NCBI GenBank assembly: GCA_022710585.1
Contig: JAKLGV010000010.1
Span: 1-64,000 of the forward strand
Direction: 5' to 3'
Source of the DNA: Deltaproteobacteria bacterium
GTDB lineage: Bacteria > Desulfobacterota > Syntrophia > Syntrophales > Smithellaceae
Length of the DNA: 64,000 nucleotides
The notes beneath the pieces were generated by a model, which was not told the origin of the DNA, ran no database searches, and was given only the letters and a program-made list of their open reading frames with translations. Positions 60,003 to 64,000 of the stretch are shown in pieces. The position numbers and the translations under genes are program-made. Position 1 is the first letter of the stretch. The number at the start of each line of letters is the position of its first letter.

Positions 60003-63000
60003 GTGCTAAAAGATAACGAAAAAGTTGGTGCTGTAATGGTAGTTGGTTCGGGAATCGCCGGTATCCAGGCGTCTCTCGATTTGGCCAATTCCGGAATGAA
60101 AGTATATCTCGTCGAAAACGGAATCAGCATCGGCGGTGTCATGGCTCAGTTGGACAAGACCTTTCCCACCAATGACTGTTCCGCCTGTATATTGTCCCCC
60201 AAACTGGTCGAAGTCGGCCGCCATCCCAATGTTGAAATCAAGACCCGGCGGACAGTTAATTCGGTCGAAGGTGAACCCGGAAAATTCAAAGTTAAAATGA
60301 CATCCGCTCCGCGGTTCGTCAATCTGGATAAATGTACGGGTTGCGGTGACTGTGCCAAAGTCTGTCCCGTTTCGGTTCCCGCCGGATTTAACGGCAATCT
60401 CAGTGAAAGGAAAGCCGTCTATCGTCATTTCCCGCAGGCCATTCCCAGCGGTTTTGCGATTGACAAAGTGGGAACCTCTCCCTGTAAAGCCCATTGCCCC
60501 ACGCACATCAGCGTTCAGGGTTATGTGGCACTGATTGCCGAAGGCAAATTCAAGGAAGCACTGAAGCTCATCAAACAGGATAATCCTTTCCCCATCGTCT
60601 GCGGTCGCGTTTGCAATCATCCCTGCGAAACGGCCTGTATGCGAGCCAAGGTGGATGATCCGATCGATATTATGCACCTCAAGCAATTCGTCGCTGATCT
60701 GGATCTGAACAGTGACACCCGCTATATTCCCGAAAAGAAAGAAAGCAAGGGCAAGAAAGTCGCCGTGGTCGGCGCCGGTCCTTCGGGCCTGACCTGCGCT
60801 TATTATCTGGCCATTGAAGGCTACGATGTGGACGTTTTCGAAGCCCTGCCCGTTGCGGGTGGCTGGTTGGCCGTGGGTATTCCCGAATACCGCCTGCCCA
60901 AGAATGTTCTGAAGGCTGAAATCAAAATCATCGAAGATCTCGGTGTGAAAATTCACCTCAATAAGCGAGTCGGCAAGGATATTTCCTTTGATAAATTGAA
61001 GTCCGATTACAGCGCCATCTTCATCGGCTGCGGTACCATGAAGAGCAGCAAACTCAACATTCCCGGCGAAGATATGAAGGGCGTTGTTCACGGCGTTGAT
61101 TATCTGCTGAAAGTCAACCTGGGCGAAAAAGTTTCCCTGGGTGATAAAGTCGCGGTCATCGGCGGCGGTAACGTCGCGATGGATGCCGTGCGCACGGCGG
61201 TCAGAACCGGCTCCAAAGAAGTCTTCATTCTCTATCGTCGTACCCGCGCGGAAATGCCCGCGTCTCCGGAAGAAATCGAAGAAGCCATTGAAGAAGGAAT
61301 CGAAATGAAATTCCTCGTGGCCCCGAAAAAAGTTGTGGGCAAGGATGGAAAAGTGACCGGCATCGAATGCACGCGCATGGAACTGGGTGAACCGGATGCC
61401 AGCGGCCGTCGCCGTCCTGTGGAAATCAAAGGCTCCGAATTTATTGTCGAATGCGACGCCATCGTTCCCGCCATCGGTCAGGAAGCCGATTTGTCTTTCA
61501 TTACCAAGGAAAGCGGCGTCTCCATTAACAAATGGAATAATGTAGATTTCGATAAAATCACTTACGCGACCAACGTTCCCGGTATCTTCACCGGCGGTGA
61601 CGTTTCTACCGGTCCCCAGACCGTCGTCAAGGCTGTTTTCTCCGGTAAGGAAGCGGCCAAATCCATCGACCGCTATCTGCGCGGCGAGGATATGAAGACC
61701 GGTCGTGAAAAAGACTGGACCAAGGATCTGGCAGACAAAGCTGATCTTTCCAATTTCTCCAAAGTTCCGCGCGAGAAATATCCGCTCATGAAGCCGGAAG
61801 ATCGCAAAACCAATTTCAAGGAAGTCGGTCTTGGTTTCTCCGAGGCCCAGGCCAAAGCGGAAGCTCTGCGCTGTCTGTCCTGCGGTGTCTGTTCCGAATG
61901 TTATCAGTGCGTGGACGCCTGTATTGCCAAGGCCATCGACCATGACATGACAGTTACCGAAGAAACCATCGAAGTCGGTGCCATTATCGCGTCGGCCGGT
62001 TTTGAAATTTTCGATGCCCGCCTGCGCGGCGAATACGGTTACGGGATTTACAAGAATGTCGTTTCGGCGCTTCAGTTTGAAAGAATTCTCTCCGCGTCCG
62101 GTCCGTTCTTCGGTCACGTCCAGAGAATTTCCGACGGCAAGGAACCCAAGAAGGTTGCTTTCATTCAGTGCGTCGGTTCGCGCGACACGTCCTGCGGCAA
62201 CAGCTGGTGTTCGTCCGTTTGCTGTATGTACGCCACCAAAGAAGCCATCATCGGTAAGGAACACGCCAAAGGATTGGAACCCACCATTTTCTATATGGAC
62301 ATTCGCGCGCACGGTAAGGATTTCGACCGGTTTGTTAATCGCGCCAAAAATGAATACGGTATCCGTTATATCCGTTCGATGCCCTCCGTCATCAAAGAAT
62401 TGCAGCAGACCAATAATCTGCTGATTACATACGTCAATCAGGACGGAACGCTGACCGAAGAAGAATTCGATATGGTCGTTCTGTCCGTTGGCCTGATGCC
62501 TCCCAAGGAAGCCAAACAGCTTGCCGCCAGCCTCGGCGTTGAACTGGAAGAACACGGTTTCTGCAAGACATCACTGGAGAATCCGGTTCAGACATCGCGC
62601 CCCGGCGTGTTCGTCTGCGGCGCCTTCGGCGGTCCCAAGGATATTCCGGAAACGGTTATGGAAGCATCAGCCGCTGCCGCCTGTGCGGAAGGATTGCTTG
62701 CGGCCAAACGCGGTACTATGATCACACCGGTGGAAAATCCGGAAGAGAAGGATATGCGCGGACAGGGCGTGCGCACCGGCGTATTTGTCTGCCATTGTGG
62801 TATCAATATCGGTGGTGTTGTGGACGTCCCCGCCGTCCGTGATTATGCCGCCACACTGCCCACCGTTGTCTATACAGCCGACAATCTTTTCACCTGCTCC
62901 CAGGACACGGCGGTGAAGATGAAGGAAGTCATCGAAGAACAGAATCTGACCCGCGTGGTCGTGGCTTCCTGCTCGCCCCGGACGCATGAAGGGCTGTTCC

Positions 63001-64000
63001 AGGAAAACTGCGAAAAGGCCGGTCTGAACCGGTATCTCTTCGAGATGGCCAACATCCGTGACCAGAACTCCTGGGTACATATGCACGAGCCAAAAGAGGC
63101 CACGGAAAAGGCGAAAGACCTGCTGCGTATGGCTGTCGCCAAGGCGCAGTATCTCAAACCCTTGAAACCCGGTCAGTTATCCGTCAATCATCAGGCATTG
63201 ATTATCGGTGGCGGTTTAGCCGGTATGACCGCGGCGATGTCGCTGGCCGATCAGGGATTTGCCTCCTTCATCGTGGAGAAGGAAGACCGACTGGGCGGCA
63301 ATTACAATCATCTTTATAAAACACTCGAAGGCCTTGACGCGCAGACTCATTTGAAAGGTCTTCTGGATAAAATCTACAAGAATCCGTTAATCACGGTGAC
63401 AACCGGTGCCAAAATCGAGAAGATTGAAGGTTTCATCGGCAATTACAAGACGACGGTCAAAGCCAAAGATGGCGAAAAAGTCTTTGAACACGGCGTCGTG
63501 ATTGTGGCCACCGGTGCCTACGAGAACAAGACCAAGGAGTATCTCTATGGCCAGAATCCCTGCGTGAAAACACAGCGGGAACTGGAAACCATGATTTATG
63601 GCAAGGACGCCAAACTGGCTGCCGTGAAAAATATCGTCATGATTAATTGTGTCGGCAGCCGCGACAAGGAAAGACCTTACTGCAGCCGCTACTGCTGCTC
63701 CGAAGCGATCAAGAACGCTCTGGAACTCAAAGCGGCCGATCCGTCGCGCGACATTACCATTATCTATCGCGACATCCGAACATTCGCTTTCAAGGAAGAT
63801 TACTACAAGAAGGCGCGCGAAGCGAATATCAAGTTTATCTCTTATGAAGAAGACCGCAAACCGGAAGTGGTGGCCGCCGGCGACAAGGTGGAAGTCAACG
63901 TATTTGATCCGATTCTGAATGAATCCATTACGCTGCCGGCCGATGCGGTTGTGTTGAGCGTCGGTGTTGTGCCGAATCCGGAAAACGCGGCGATCGGCCA
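60003..64000 (+). CDS. hdrA: HdrA-GltD-HdrA fused flavoprotein (heterodisulfide reductase A-like), partial
   Basis: An open frame of 1332 codons running off the window. A first HdrA module has the FAD site VVGSGIAGIQ (residues 14-23), the MAQLDKTFPTNDCSACILSPK segment (key part DCSAC) and a ferredoxin CTGCGDCAKVCP at 111. A GltD/NfnB-like insert follows: CKAHCPTHIS and GRVCNHPCETAC clusters, then VAVVGAGPSGL (253-263) and VAVIGGGNVAMDAVRT. HdrA resumes with CLSCGVCSECYQCVDAC at 624 and CVGSRDTSCG. A second HdrA module starts with VFVCHCGINIGG at 927, CSPRTHE, and LIIGGGLAGMTAA (1065-1076), and CVGSRDKERPYCSRYCC. Such proteins are the flavin-bifurcating hub of soluble Hdr complexes, here probably moving electrons between NAD(P)H, ferredoxin and a low- or high-potential partner. 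GTG start, AGAGGTG ten bases ahead. Confidence 0.9.
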   Translation, partial: MLKDNEKVGAVMVVGSGIAGIQASLDLANSGMKVYLVENGISIGGVMAQLDKTFPTNDCSACILSPKLVEVGRHPNVEIKTRRTVNSVEGEPGKFKVKMTSAPRFVNLDKCTGCGDCAKVCPVSVPAGFNGNLSERKAVYRHFPQAIPSGFAIDKVGTSPCKAHCPTHISVQGYVALIAEGKFKEALKLIKQDNPFPIVCGRVCNHPCETACMRAKVDDPIDIMHLKQFVADLDLNSDTRYIPEKKESKGKKVAVVGAGPSGLTCAYYLAIEGYDVDVFEALPVAGGWLAVGIPEYRLPKNVLKAEIKIIEDLGVKIHLNKRVGKDISFDKLKSDYSAIFIGCGTMKSSKLNIPGEDMKGVVHGVDYLLKVNLGEKVSLGDKVAVIGGGNVAMDAVRTAVRTGSKEVFILYRRTRAEMPASPEEIEEAIEEGIEMKFLVAPKKVVGKDGKVTGIECTRMELGEPDASGRRRPVEIKGSEFIVECDAIVPAIGQEADLSFITKESGVSINKWNNVDFDKITYATNVPGIFTGGDVSTGPQTVVKAVFSGKEAAKSIDRYLRGEDMKTGREKDWTKDLADKADLSNFSKVPREKYPLMKPEDRKTNFKEVGLGFSEAQAKAEALRCLSCGVCSECYQCVDACIAKAIDHDMTVTEETIEVGAIIASAGFEIFDARLRGEYGYGIYKNVVSALQFERILSASGPFFGHVQRISDGKEPKKVAFIQCVGSRDTSCGNSWCSSVCCMYATKEAIIGKEHAKGLEPTIFYMDIRAHGKDFDRFVNRAKNEYGIRYIRSMPSVIKELQQTNNLLITYVNQDGTLTEEEFDMVVLSVGLMPPKEAKQLAASLGVELEEHGFCKTSLENPVQTSRPGVFVCGAFGGPKDIPETVMEASAAAACAEGLLAAKRGTMITPVENPEEKDMRGQGVRTGVFVCHCGINIGGVVDVPAVRDYAATLPTVVYTADNLFTCSQDTAVKMKEVIEEQNLTRVVVASCSPRTHEGLFQENCEKAGLNRYLFEMANIRDQNSWVHMHEPKEATEKAKDLLRMAVAKAQYLKPLKPGQLSVNHQALIIGGGLAGMTAAMSLADQGFASFIVEKEDRLGGNYNHLYKTLEGLDAQTHLKGLLDKIYKNPLITVTTGAKIEKIEGFIGNYKTTVKAKDGEKVFEHGVVIVATGAYENKTKEYLYGQNPCVKTQRELETMIYGKDAKLAAVKNIVMINCVGSRDKERPYCSRYCCSEAIKNALELKAADPSRDITIIYRDIRTFAFKEDYYKKAREANIKFISYEEDRKPEVVAAGDKVEVNVFDPILNESITLPADAVVLSVGVVPNPENAAIG

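Noticed and set aside
60006..62555. 849-codon open frame on the minus strand opposite the HdrA-like gene
   Set aside because: It mirrors the coding frame of the plus-strand flavoprotein, whose motifs are unmistakable. The translated minus frame is a repetitive Phe/Gly/His-rich string with no family pattern, as expected from codon-phase shadowing.

Overview
The window looks like chromosome of a syntrophic or fermentative deltaproteobacterium (Desulfobacterota, Syntrophaceae-like: Syntrophus/Smithella relatives). This rests on gene content, not on any search: a giant HdrA-GltD-HdrA electron-bifurcation-type flavoprotein, acyl-CoA synthetase, acyl-CoA dehydrogenase and ADP-forming acyl-CoA synthetase subunits, a cytochrome bd oxidase, a c-subunit with an N-terminal signal-like extension, and very many PAS-type sensors with sigma-54 activators. 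No tRNA, 16S/23S rRNA or CRISPR array was seen.

Layout. 1-2.5 kb: small exported proteins and an MtaD-type amidohydrolase. 2.6-5.0 kb: cydAB. 5.0-6.6 kb: TPP riboswitch, thiM, thiE. 6.7-11.2 kb: a HEAT-repeat protein, a long-chain acyl-CoA synthetase and two small envelope proteins. 11.2-20.05 kb: a complete aromatic amino-acid supra-operon (DAHP synthase, aroB, pheA, aroDE fusion, aroA, aroK, aroC, tyrA). It is preceded by a promoter, a 31-codon leader peptide very rich in Tyr/Phe/Trp and two tandem intrinsic terminators, an attenuation system. 20.0-23.4 kb: sirtuin, NRDE protein, Nudix hydrolase, HDAC-like deacetylase and a PilZ protein. 23.4-28.3 kb (minus strand): the conserved rpmH-rnpA-yidD-yidC-jag-mnmE cluster, without dnaA. 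28.5-28.9 kb: RNase P RNA on the plus strand. 29-31.4 kb (minus strand): atpZ, a small membrane protein, an output-less dCache sensor and an isolated atpE.

31.9-53.5 kb is dominated by signalling: an NtrB/NtrC-like pair, a PAS-GGDEF cyclase, a PstS-like binding protein translationally coupled to a multi-PAS histidine kinase, a 1415-residue REC-8xPAS-kinase with a frameshifted sigma-54 regulator, a CheY-like protein, CheW, an MCP and a PAS-HD-GYP protein. The part from 37.45 to 54.15 kb is bounded by an 83-bp perfect direct repeat lying inside engB. The left copy is an engB 5' end fused in frame to a cheB 3' end. The right copy is the intact engB, and a degenerate IS91-family transposase lies just before it. 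A third engB piece, a decayed 3' end, lies at 59.65 kb. Together these record past rearrangement or insertion of a signalling island at engB.

54.8-59.5 kb: a TetR regulator, both subunits of an NDP-forming acyl-CoA synthetase and an acyl-CoA dehydrogenase, probably one acyl-CoA catabolic unit with palindromic operator candidates. 60.0-64.0 kb: the HdrA-like flavoprotein, running off the window end.
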